NCBI GenBank assembly: GCA_964565665.1
Contig: CAZMFZ010000065.1
Location: forward strand, 1 to 20,659
Source: CAZMFZ01 sp964565665
GTDB lineage: Bacteria; Bacteroidota; Bacteroidia; Cytophagales; UBA9547
Direction: 5' to 3'
DNA length: 20,659 bases
Made by a program: the position numbers and the translations under genes. A model generated the notes under the pieces. That model was given only the letters and a program-made list of their open reading frames with translations, had not been told where the DNA came from and did no database searches. Below, piece after piece: positions 8,801 to 15,096 of the stretch (position 1 is its first letter; the number at the start of each line of letters is the position of its first letter).

Positions 8801-9349
8801 AATGGGACTATGTGGGGAATAACGGCTGCGGCCGAAGCTCAGGCCAAGATTATAGCCAAATACCTAAATGGGGATTTAAGTGCTATATACACTGGTTCTG
8901 TTTTTATGAATATTCTGAAAATGGATGGTCTTCAGCTTTGTTCTATTGGCATACCTGAAGCACCAAGTAACGACCCTGAATATGAAGAAGTTACATTTAT
9001 TGACAAATCAAAAAGATATTATAAAAAGTGTATTATTCATAAAGATAAGTTGGTAGGTGCCATTTTGATAGGCGATAAATCCGAGTTCATTGAATACAAA
9101 GATTTGATTCAGAACAGAATTGAACTTTCAGATAAAAGACTAGAATTGCTTCGCTCAAACAAAAAAGCAGAGCCTGTAATTGGCAAAATAATTTGCTCGT
9201 GCAACAGTGTGGGCGAAGGAAATATTGTAAATAAAATCAAGGCAGGTTGCAAAGATTTCAGTCAATTGTGTCAAGAAACTGGAGCAGGGATGGGCTGTGG
9301 GAGCTGTAGGCCCGAAGTAAAAGGGATTTTAGAAAAAATTCTGATATAG
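5852..9349 (+). CDS. nasA: Single-chain assimilatory nitrate reductase: Mo-bisPGD catalytic domain fused to NAD(P)H/FAD and [2Fe-2S] domains
   Basis: At 1165 residues this is about 300-450 longer than a plain NasA/NarB. The N-terminal [4Fe-4S] site is C9-x2-C12-x3-C16-x27-C44. Cys138 in SRLCMSSAV is the expected molybdenum ligand of Nap/Nas-type reductases. The catalytic part, including the C-terminal molydopterin-binding domain (LVLTTGRIRDQWHTMTRTGK), runs to about residue 695. From about 705 a NirB/NasB-type flavoprotein follows, with an FAD-binding GAGAAC at 712-717 and an NAD(P)H-binding GGGLLG at 854-859. The last 55 residues are a BFD-like [2Fe-2S] domain (C1115-x-C1117, C1149-x2-C1152). 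The chain could thus pass electrons from NAD(P)H through FAD and Fe-S centres to Mo and reduce cytoplasmic nitrate to nitrite. It has no signal peptide or Tat motif and no siroheme domain. Formate dehydrogenase is a less likely alternative given the nrt and moa neighbours. Confidence 0.92.
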   Translation: MAKKIKSTCCYCGVGCGIIVSDNGRGKISVEGDKDHPVNKGMLCSKGMNLHYTVMDKSDRILYPEMRFNKSMARQRVGLDQALDRTAAVFKTFIEKYGPDSVGFYVSGQCLTEEYYVINKLMKGFIGSNNIDTNSRLCMSSAVVGYKMSLGEDSVPVCYEDIELADTFFVAGANPAWCHPILWRRVEAHKQANPDIKIIVVDPRKTQTAAMADLHLQINPGTDVVLNHAIGRLLIEKEAIDLNFINNHADGFEAYQAKVFEKTLKESATICGVRAEDIKWAAEYISRAKGFITMWTMGLNQSVIGVNKNLSLINLNLITGHIGKPGSGPFSLTGQPNAMGGREVGGLANLLPAHRDLLNADHRTEVEKFWNSPVKIASKPGLTATEMFDALADGRMKAIWIVCTNPLVSLPDARKAEEALKNAKFVVVQDASWLSDTTKYADVILPAATWAEKEGTMTNSERRISLLEKLVDAPGEAIPDVDIILKFAKKMGFANGFNFNSNSEIYNEHAALTAGTFIDISGLSYEILKEKGSVQWPFPKGELKDGQHRLFEDRKFYTPNKRAQIHAVPDENLSEKPNDSFPLVLTTGRIRDQWHTMTRTGKVNKLKQHIDMPYLEINPNDAVKRGIVDGSVVVIKNLRGDVRAKAKVTVETKRGVVFLPMHWGKILNNDFGRANNLTNNLLDPKSKEPDFKFAAVEVAKFTKPKQKIVIIGAGAACFGFIKAYRELNKEDEIHIFSKELWPFYNRVMLPDYISGHQVWEQLVKMKEEEIPDFDLHVHKEVIVTHIDRANKTIATDKGEIHSYDILFLGMGSRAFVPKDIPVGKLPGLFTMRSRLDADKFKPYCTPENHILVVGGGLLGLELAASLTEMKVKVTVVNRTDRLMERQLDKLGSQLLLEEYQDRGVQFYFNDEVQSFIGSEHVEAITLKSGKRIACAAAVFAIGTAPNVELAKACGLEVKRGVVVNEYLQTSDNEIFAAGEIAELNGTMWGITAAAEAQAKIIAKYLNGDLSAIYTGSVFMNILKMDGLQLCSIGIPEAPSNDPEYEEVTFIDKSKRYYKKCIIHKDKLVGAILIGDKSEFIEYKDLIQNRIELSDKRLELLRSNKKAEPVIGKIICSCNSVGEGNIVNKIKAGCKDFSQLCQETGAGMGCGSCRPEVKGILEKILI

Positions 9350-9396
9350 GACTTTGATTTCTAAGTATCGTTTCTAAAACATTTGCAGAAAAAAAT

Positions 9397-10854
9397 ATGA
9401 AAGTAAATCATGTAGTAAAAATAAATGCGCTTGGTGGGATATTTTCTCCTTTAAAACTGCAGGAAATAGTTCAGATTGCGTTTAATAATGGGGCTAGAAA
9501 TATCAACTTTGGACCACGCCAAGAAATATTTTTCAATATCCATAAAGAAATGCTTGAGGGATTTAGCACTGAAATGAATTCATTAAAGGTGGAATTTGAA
9601 TTAGACCAAGATAATAATCCAAATATTATAAGTTCTTACCCTTCAGAAAATATTTTGTCTGGCGAAAATTGGCTTACCGAAGGTATTTACAAAGATATTT
9701 TCGATCAGTTTGATTTCAAACCCAGATTCAAAATCAATATTGTAGACAACGAACAATGCTTAGTTCCTTTTTTCTCTGGCGAATTAAATTTTATTGGTTC
9801 TAAACAATACCAGTATTGGTATTTGTACCTAAATATTCGCAAAAACGGAAAAATTGTAAAGTGGAATAGACTAATTTACAGCACAGATATTGCCCGTGTT
9901 GCAAATGAAATTGAAGAATTGTACTTTAATAATAAAATATCGGACATTCCCACTATCATCAATTTGGTAAATGATAATGCTAAATATCTATTCGAAGAAA
10001 TAAAAGAAGAGCTAACATTACCTCGCTATATATTTCCTTATTATGAAGGAATGAACAAATATGGTAGCAATTTTTGGCTGGGAATTTACCGAAGAGATTA
10101 TCTATTTCCCATTCAATTTATAATTGAATTATGCAGTTTATGTAGCCAAACCAAAATTGGGCAAATATGTATTACGCCATATAGAACGTTGATTATCAAA
10201 GGTATAGAACAAAAAGACCGCATTCAATGGGAAAGACTATTGGGAAAACACGCCATCAACCTAAGGCACGCTACTACCGAACTCAATTGGATGGTTGAGG
10301 ATATAAACAGTCGAGAATTAAAACTTAAGAAATACATTATTGAGCAATTAGACCAATGGGATACCCGCACTTTTGGACTTGTGTTCGGCATAAAACTACA
10401 ATCTAGCGATTACATCCCTGCCTCTGTTGTTATTGAAGAAAAGCCATTTTTTCATAAAGACGACTTACGCCTTCTGAGCAATTACGATATTTTCTATACT
10501 GAAAATTTTAATCCAAACAGTCCGACCAAAATTCTGTTTGCAAAAAACATTTCAAAAAACAGTCTAGCATCTAAATTGCTAGAACTTTGCAAAAAATATT
10601 ACGAAGGCATAAATGATATAATTGCCCCGATTGTGATGGAAGAAGATGAAACACAAAAAGAGCCAAACAATATTGGATTGCAGCAATGCAAGCATTGCCT
10701 TAGCATTTATGATGCGAGATATGGCGATGAATTACAGGGCATTAAGCCTAACACTATGTTTAAAGAATTGCCAAATTCATTTGTGTGCCCAACCTGCGAA
10801 TCTCCAAAATCAGCATTTATTGAAATATTTGAAAAAAACCTGATTAATAATTGA
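9397..10854 (+). CDS. Nitrite/sulfite-reductase-like protein lacking siroheme ligands, with C-terminal rubredoxin domain
   Basis: The 485-residue protein has two parts. Residues 1-400 resemble a nitrite/sulfite reductase backbone. A first half-domain (INALGGIFSPLKL ... GARNINFGPRQEIFFNIHKE) is followed by a stretch with FKPRFKINIVDNEQC, placed like the siroheme domain's PRKFKI element. A second half-domain contains KIGQICITPYRTLIIKGIEQ. The paired Cys clusters that bind siroheme/[4Fe-4S] (C-x5-C and C-x3-C) are absent; this part has only C121, C246, C249, C258 and C398. Residues 428-475 are a rubredoxin: C431-x2-C434 and C464-x2-C467 with a YD..YGD core and an NTMFKELPNSFVCPTC end; the usual Gly after the second Cys is Leu435. 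The gene follows the nitrate reductase by 47 bases. A role as electron carrier or assembly partner for the reductase is inference; nitrite reduction looks unlikely. Confidence 0.75.
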   Translation: MKVNHVVKINALGGIFSPLKLQEIVQIAFNNGARNINFGPRQEIFFNIHKEMLEGFSTEMNSLKVEFELDQDNNPNIISSYPSENILSGENWLTEGIYKDIFDQFDFKPRFKINIVDNEQCLVPFFSGELNFIGSKQYQYWYLYLNIRKNGKIVKWNRLIYSTDIARVANEIEELYFNNKISDIPTIINLVNDNAKYLFEEIKEELTLPRYIFPYYEGMNKYGSNFWLGIYRRDYLFPIQFIIELCSLCSQTKIGQICITPYRTLIIKGIEQKDRIQWERLLGKHAINLRHATTELNWMVEDINSRELKLKKYIIEQLDQWDTRTFGLVFGIKLQSSDYIPASVVIEEKPFFHKDDLRLLSNYDIFYTENFNPNSPTKILFAKNISKNSLASKLLELCKKYYEGINDIIAPIVMEEDETQKEPNNIGLQQCKHCLSIYDARYGDELQGIKPNTMFKELPNSFVCPTCESPKSAFIEIFEKNLINN

Positions 10855-10881
10855 CAACTGACGCAAAAATGACGACATTTG
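10851..10881 (+). promoter_or_regulatory. Possible Bacteroidota-type promoter for the Xre-RES module
   Basis: TTG at 10851-10853, a 20-base spacer, then GACATTTG at 10874-10881. The Bacteroidota consensus is TTTG, about 19 bases, TAnnTTTG; the -7 element here differs at one base. It lies 17 bases before the antitoxin ATG, a leader length that is short but usable. Confidence 0.25.
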
Positions 10882-10897
10882 TTGGATAGTAGATGAG

Positions 10898-11374
10898 ATG
10901 AAAAAGACGACCAAAAGTACCGAGTATAAGATCGCTGAATACAAGCCACTTATTGCCTCTGATAAAGAGGCTCAATACCTTCCCAAATACGATTTGGCCA
11001 TGAACGATCCATTCACAATGATGGAAATGGCTCGTGAAGGCGTGACAAAAAAAAGGCTTGTGGCCTTGGCCGAAAAAACCGAAATTCCTTTGGCAGAATT
11101 GGCAAATATTCTTCATATTTCACTGCGTACCATTCAAAGATACGATGACATCGACAAGCTTGATCCGCATATCAGCGAGCATATCATGCTCATAGACAGG
11201 CTTTACCGAAAGGGCCAGGTTATTTTTGATACACCTCACACTTTCAACGAATGGATGAAAAAAGATCTATTCCCCTTTAATTATCAAAAGCCCATCAGCT
11301 TTATCGACACTTACTCTGGCATTGAAACCGTATATCACAAATTGGGGCAATTTGAACATGGAATTTTCGTATAA
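10898..11374 (+). CDS. xre: Xre/MbcA/ParS-family antitoxin of the Xre-RES module
   Basis: The 158-residue protein belongs to the antitoxins with a C-terminal toxin-binding domain (DUF2384). A helix-turn-helix-like region (REGVTKKRLVALAEKTEIPL, then ELANILHISLRTIQRYDD) spans about residues 46-86. The C-terminal half (about 87-158) holds the family's HIMLIDRLYRKGQVIFDT and FNEWMKK segments, where the mature antitoxin caps the toxin. It would bind its own promoter and inhibit the RES toxin encoded two bases downstream of its stop codon. It begins 43 bases after the rubredoxin-domain gene on the same strand, so read-through from the nitrate reductase transcript is possible. Confidence 0.88.
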   Translation: MKKTTKSTEYKIAEYKPLIASDKEAQYLPKYDLAMNDPFTMMEMAREGVTKKRLVALAEKTEIPLAELANILHISLRTIQRYDDIDKLDPHISEHIMLIDRLYRKGQVIFDTPHTFNEWMKKDLFPFNYQKPISFIDTYSGIETVYHKLGQFEHGIFV

Positions 11375-11376
11375 AC

Positions 11377-11841
11377 ATGATTCTATACAGAATATCAAAT
11401 AAAAAATTCTCAAATGATATTTCAGGCGAAGGGGCATCGCAGCATGGAGGAAGGTGGAATCGAGAAGGAACACCACTTTTGTATTGTGCTTCAAATGTAT
11501 CTTTAGCATCGCTTGAAGTATTTGTAAATTTGTTAGAAGGCGTCCCGAAAAAAGATTTTGATTTGGTGGTATTAAATGTTTCAGATACTAGTTCTTTAGC
11601 CGCTCTTAACCCAAAACAATTGACTAGTAGTTGGATACAGAATATTTCAGAAACACAGCTTGTTGGTCAAAATTGGTCAACTTCTAAACAATCATTGATT
11701 TTAGAAGTACCTTCCGCCATTGTTCCTATTGATAAAAATTACTTGCTTAACCCAAACCACGCCAATTTCTCAAAAGTTGAAATCATTGATATAGTGCCTT
11801 ATCACTTCGACAATCGTCTTTTCAAAACCCATGTTTTCTGA
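11377..11841 (+). CDS. res: RES-domain toxin, predicted NAD+-degrading
   Basis: The 154-residue RES protein carries the residues the family is named for: Arg26 (GGRWN), Tyr36 (LLYCA), Glu47 (SLEVF) and Ser113 (VPSAIVP). The spacing Arg-10-Tyr-11-Glu equals that of the characterised Pseudomonas putida RES toxin (R31, Y41, E52), so the active site looks intact. Known RES toxins break down NAD+ by phosphorolysis or hydrolysis and stop growth. The ATG is two bases after the antitoxin stop codon. The 3' end overlaps the start of the TauE/SafE gene by 11 bases. There is no sign of inactivation. The activity on NAD+ is taken from the family, not shown here. Confidence 0.9.
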   Translation: MILYRISNKKFSNDISGEGASQHGGRWNREGTPLLYCASNVSLASLEVFVNLLEGVPKKDFDLVVLNVSDTSSLAALNPKQLTSSWIQNISETQLVGQNWSTSKQSLILEVPSAIVPIDKNYLLNPNHANFSKVEIIDIVPYHFDNRLFKTHVF

Positions 11842-12565
11842 TTTCCTTATTCCAATTTCACTTCTAATAGTAGCTTTTCTCTACTCATCTATAGGGCACG
11901 GTGGTGCAAGTGGTTATTTGGCCATATTATCACTTTTTAGTGTAGCCCCATTAGAAATGAAATCTACGGCTTTAATTTTAAATGTAATTGTCTCATTGTT
12001 AGCATTTTATCATTATCAAAAAGAAGGCTATTTTGATTTGAAACTTTTTCTATTTTTTGCAATAGCTTCGGTACCTTGTTCATTTTTAGGTGCTATGTTA
12101 CCAATCAACGATAATTTGTACAAAAAAATATTAGGCATAATCCTAATACTGCCTGTTTTAAAATTGATTTCAATAAGCTCCATTTCAATCAACAAAGAAG
12201 AAGTAAAACCGAGTATTTTTGTGTGTATGCCCATAGGTGGGAGTATTGGTATATTGTCGGGTATGTTAGGAATTGGGGGTGGCATATTGTTAAGTCCTTT
12301 AATTCTGATAATGGGCTGGGCTGGCATGAAGCAAACGGCAGCAATCTCTGCCTTATTTATTTTTGTCAATTCCTTAGCTGGCCTTTCTGGGTTAGTTACA
12401 AAAGGTATAAATATCAACTCAAATATGTATATTTGGATAGGTGTTGCTATAATAGGCGGCTTTGCTGGTTCATATTCAGGAAGTAAAAACCTTGACAACA
12501 AGGTATTGAAGTATATTTTGGCATTTGTATTGTCTATTGCAGCACTCAAACTGCTTTTGAGCTAA
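11831..12565 (+). CDS. TauE/SafE-family membrane transporter
   Basis: This 244-residue, very hydrophobic protein has about 7-8 transmembrane helices in two halves. Each half starts with a Gly-rich helix: FLYSSIGHGGASGYLAIL near residue 20 and GGSIGILSGMLGIGGGIL near residue 140. The family is usually annotated as sulfite or organosulfonate exporter/permease, but most members have unknown substrates. The start ATG lies inside the last codons of the RES toxin gene (11-base overlap in another frame), and moaA follows after 35 bases, so it is placed as first gene of the molybdenum cofactor block. A link to sulfur or oxyanion balance in Moco assembly is a guess from position. Family assignment is firm, substrate unknown. 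Confidence 0.85.
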   Translation: MFSDFLIPISLLIVAFLYSSIGHGGASGYLAILSLFSVAPLEMKSTALILNVIVSLLAFYHYQKEGYFDLKLFLFFAIASVPCSFLGAMLPINDNLYKKILGIILILPVLKLISISSISINKEEVKPSIFVCMPIGGSIGILSGMLGIGGGILLSPLILIMGWAGMKQTAAISALFIFVNSLAGLSGLVTKGININSNMYIWIGVAIIGGFAGSYSGSKNLDNKVLKYILAFVLSIAALKLLLS

Positions 12566-12600
12566 ATATTAGAAAGCGTAAACACTATCTTAATTATCAA

Positions 12601-13569
12601 TTGAAAATTATAGACATTCAAAATCGGACTTTTAAAACCTTAAGGGTAAGCCTACTCAATACATGCAACTTGGGCTGCACTTATTGTGTGAATGAAGTGG
12701 ATGAAAAAGAAGGATTTGAAGGTAAAAGAAATAAAATTCAGGCATCTGTCAGCTATATAATGTTAGCTCATATTATTAAAAAACTACATGCTATTCTGAA
12801 CTTAGAAACCATTAGATTGACAGGAGGCGAGCCAACTTTATATAGAAATCTTGTGCCTTTGGTAAATGAATTGACGCAACTAAATGTTCCAGTAAAGCTC
12901 ACTACTAATGGATTTTTGCTGAAAAATGTACTTGAGAAAATATCCCTCAATGCTTTTGATTCAATCAATATATCGATAGATGCGCTTGATGAAAATGTAT
13001 TTTATAAAATAAGCAAAAGGCGAAATCTTAAAAAGATATTGGAAGCCATTGAGCTGGCTTTAGCTATGAAAATTCATATAAAACTGAATTGTGTGGTGAT
13101 AAAAGGTGTAAATGAGTGCCAGATATTGCCTTTGATTGAATATGCTGGAAAAAGAGGAATTAGTGTTAGGTTTCTTGAAATAATGAAAATGGGGCATCTT
13201 CAGGGACAATATTTTAATGATAATTTTGTAAGTGAAAATGAAATTTTAGATCGAATTCATACTAAATATACAACTTATAAACTTAGCAGAAACCAATCTG
13301 CAACTGCCAATTATTGGCTTACTGATACTGGTTTTAAATTTGGAATAATAGCCAATGAAACCGAACCTTTTTGTGGTGATTGCAACAGATTAAGGCTTGA
13401 TAGTTTTGGAAATTTATTTGGTTGCCTGAGCGACAACCATCCTCTTTCTATCATTGAAAATATAGATAACGACTTAAAAATAAAGGAGATACTACTAAAT
13501 GCTTTGGCCCAAAAACAGCCTGTAAAATTTAAAGGAAGCCCATTAAGTATGTTGGAAATTGGCGGTTAA
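12601..13569 (+). CDS. moaA: GTP 3',8-cyclase MoaA (radical SAM)
   Basis: MoaA turns GTP into 3',8-cyclo-7,8-dihydro-GTP, the first step of molybdenum cofactor synthesis. The 322-residue protein has the radical SAM [4Fe-4S] motif C22-x3-C26-x2-C29, the SAM-binding GGEP (LTGGEPTLYRN), and the C-terminal GTP-side [4Fe-4S] cluster C258-x2-C261-x13-C275 (FCGDCNRLRLDSFGNLFGC). It ends in the Gly-Gly pair needed for catalysis. The start is TTG: the frame has no ATG until residue 54, which lies after the essential Cys motif. Length is normal for the family. moaD follows after a 209-base gap, so the two may be transcribed separately. Confidence 0.95.
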   Translation: MKIIDIQNRTFKTLRVSLLNTCNLGCTYCVNEVDEKEGFEGKRNKIQASVSYIMLAHIIKKLHAILNLETIRLTGGEPTLYRNLVPLVNELTQLNVPVKLTTNGFLLKNVLEKISLNAFDSINISIDALDENVFYKISKRRNLKKILEAIELALAMKIHIKLNCVVIKGVNECQILPLIEYAGKRGISVRFLEIMKMGHLQGQYFNDNFVSENEILDRIHTKYTTYKLSRNQSATANYWLTDTGFKFGIIANETEPFCGDCNRLRLDSFGNLFGCLSDNHPLSIIENIDNDLKIKEILLNALAQKQPVKFKGSPLSMLEIGG

Positions 13570-13778
13570 AACAATCGGAAAATATAAATTTTGCTAGAGG
13601 AAACCTCTTGACAAATCATCAAATCCTTTTAAAACACAAAAATACTACAGACTTTAAGTACATTATTATAAGAGAACAACATTCACAACTTCGATGAGAA
13701 GAACAATCTACAGTTCTAACTTTAACTTTGAGGATTGTGCAACATCAATTTTAACATCATACTTCTTTTATTGTTCAA
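13570..13778 (+). promoter_or_regulatory. moaA-moaD intergenic region with possible promoter
   Basis: This AT-rich region carries no ORF. TAACTTTG at 13723-13730 matches the Bacteroidota -7 consensus TAnnTTTG, but no convincing TTTG element lies about 19 bases upstream. It is 48 bases from the moaD ATG. No terminator or riboswitch-like structure (such as a Moco element) could be recognised by eye. Confidence 0.25.
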
Positions 13779-14012
13779 ATGAAACTAAAATTTTACGCTA
13801 TCACGAAAGACTATTTTGGTGAATACATTTTGCTGGATAATAATATAATTTCAATTAAAGATTTGAAACAAGAATTAATTGCCCAAAAGCCTGAAGCTGA
13901 ATTGATTATAAATAATTGTCGGTTTGCAGTAGATATGAATTTTATAGACGAGTTTTTTCTTTTGCAATCTTATCATGAAGTTAATGTAATTCCGCCTAGC
14001 AGTGGCGGCTAA
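13779..14012 (+). CDS. moaD: Molybdopterin synthase sulfur carrier subunit MoaD
   Basis: A 77-residue beta-grasp (ubiquitin-like) protein ending in PPSSGG. The C-terminal Gly-Gly is adenylated by MoeB, thiocarboxylated, and then donates sulfur to precursor Z within MoaE. The sequence contains the expected LKFYAITKDYFGE start and the NEVNVIPP-like end (HEVNVIPPSSGG). Length is standard. moaE starts nine bases after the stop codon. A ThiS assignment is less likely because moaE, mobA and the MoeB-like gene follow. Confidence 0.93.
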   Translation: MKLKFYAITKDYFGEYILLDNNIISIKDLKQELIAQKPEAELIINNCRFAVDMNFIDEFFLLQSYHEVNVIPPSSGG

Positions 14013-14021
14013 CCCAATTAG

Positions 14022-14495
14022 ATGAAATTTATTACCAATCAACCTATTGATTTAAACCTGATGCTATCAGAATCACATCACCCTGAAGCGGGTGCTATTG
14101 TGCTGTTTAGTGGCGAAGCTAGAATTTCAAATCTAGGGCAGTTGGTACAATTTCTTGAATATGAGTCTTTTGAGCCCTTTGCCGCAAAGATGATTTCAGA
14201 TATTGTAAATCAAGCTATTCTAAAGTGGGATTTGAAATATGCTAGTTGCGTGCACCGTGTAGGCAAAGTGGGAATTTCAGAACCTGCAGTGTGTGTAATC
14301 ACTGCATCTCCACATCGAAAAGAGGCTTATATAGCCAATCAGTATATTATTCATAGGGTCAAACATGAAGTTCCTATATGGAAAAAAGAGATTTTTGCTG
14401 ATGGCACCTTTGCTTGGGGAGGAAACTGCAATTGTGCAGATCAAAATAAGCACGAGGAATTTGTAAGTGATACGCAAGCAGTGAACTCTAATTGA
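14022..14495 (+). CDS. moaE: Molybdopterin synthase catalytic subunit MoaE
   Basis: The 157-residue large subunit converts cyclic pyranopterin monophosphate into molybdopterin using MoaD thiocarboxylate. Conserved features are GAIVLFSGEAR near the start, LEYESFEPFAAKM, the HRVGKVGISEPAV segment, and the catalytic region with Lys114 (HRVKHEVP) and Lys121 (WKKE). The seven-residue distance between these lysines equals that between Lys119 and Lys126 of Escherichia coli MoaE. The C-terminal tail after FAWGGNCNCADQ is longer than needed and polar. The stop overlaps nothing, but mobA starts two bases later, so the genes are surely co-transcribed. Confidence 0.95.
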   Translation: MKFITNQPIDLNLMLSESHHPEAGAIVLFSGEARISNLGQLVQFLEYESFEPFAAKMISDIVNQAILKWDLKYASCVHRVGKVGISEPAVCVITASPHRKEAYIANQYIIHRVKHEVPIWKKEIFADGTFAWGGNCNCADQNKHEEFVSDTQAVNSN

Positions 14496-14496
14496 T

Positions 14497-15084
14497 ATGA
14501 ATGATGCTACCATAGGTTTGGTGCTTTGTGGAGGGCAAAGCTCAAGAATGGGTTTGGATAAGGGGCTTATTCAAAATAGAAATATGGCTTGGGTTGTGAT
14601 TGCTTTAAAAAAGCTAAACGAGGCGGTTAATAAAAGTTATATTTCTTTAAACCTTTCACAAACAGGTGAATACAAAAAGATACTCTCCGAAAATAAAATT
14701 ATTTTTGACGCTTCACATCTAAATGTTAAAGGGCCTTTACTCGGTATTTTGAGTGCTCATTTACAATTTCCGGAAAAAAACATAATAGTCTTGGCTTGCG
14801 ATATGTTGGAAATAGAAATTAATACCATTAAAAGATTATTAGGTTATTTCACAAATCAGTCTGCTATTTGCTTTTCTTTTCAAGGCAAACCAGAGCCTTT
14901 GCTAGGTATTTATTCTTCGCAAGCACTTAAGCAAATTTATAAACTTTATTACGATGGTAATTTGATGAAATTCAGTATGATGCATGTTTTAGAATTGGTG
15001 AATGCTGAATTTATAATGCTAAATGAAAGTGAATTTAGAGCATTCAAAAATTATAATTCACCAACAGATTTACCTACTTTTTAA
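14497..15084 (+). CDS. mobA: Molybdenum cofactor guanylyltransferase MobA
   Basis: MobA attaches GMP to molybdopterin to give the (bis-)MGD cofactor that Nap/Nas-type nitrate reductases need, which agrees with the reductase upstream. The 195-residue protein has the nucleotide-binding loop LCGGQSSRMGLDKG (residues 10-23, with Arg17 and Lys22) and an acidic metal site at Asp102 (LACDMLEIE). The usual CDxPxxP form of that site is altered: both prolines are missing. The later part (KPEPLLGIYSSQALKQI) also fits. The ATG follows the moaE stop after one base. Confidence 0.92.
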   Translation: MNDATIGLVLCGGQSSRMGLDKGLIQNRNMAWVVIALKKLNEAVNKSYISLNLSQTGEYKKILSENKIIFDASHLNVKGPLLGILSAHLQFPEKNIIVLACDMLEIEINTIKRLLGYFTNQSAICFSFQGKPEPLLGIYSSQALKQIYKLYYDGNLMKFSMMHVLELVNAEFIMLNESEFRAFKNYNSPTDLPTF

Positions 15085-15096
15085 AATAGGATCAAC

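Noticed and set aside
5852..9349. Calling the reductase an NAD(P)H nitrite reductase (NirB) because of the C-terminal half
   Set aside because: The flavoprotein and BFD domains are NirB-like, but there is no siroheme domain; the N-terminal 700 residues are a Mo-bisPGD oxidoreductase with the Nap/Nas Cys ligand.
10646..10843. 65-residue open frame inside the rubredoxin part of the 9397 gene
   Set aside because: It is an out-of-frame reading of the rubredoxin codons, whose four Cys are conserved in the main frame.
12028..12549. 173-residue open frame on the - strand opposite the TauE/SafE gene
   Set aside because: The hydrophobic, Pro/Ile-rich translation mirrors the transmembrane codons of the real gene; it has no independent start context or family match.
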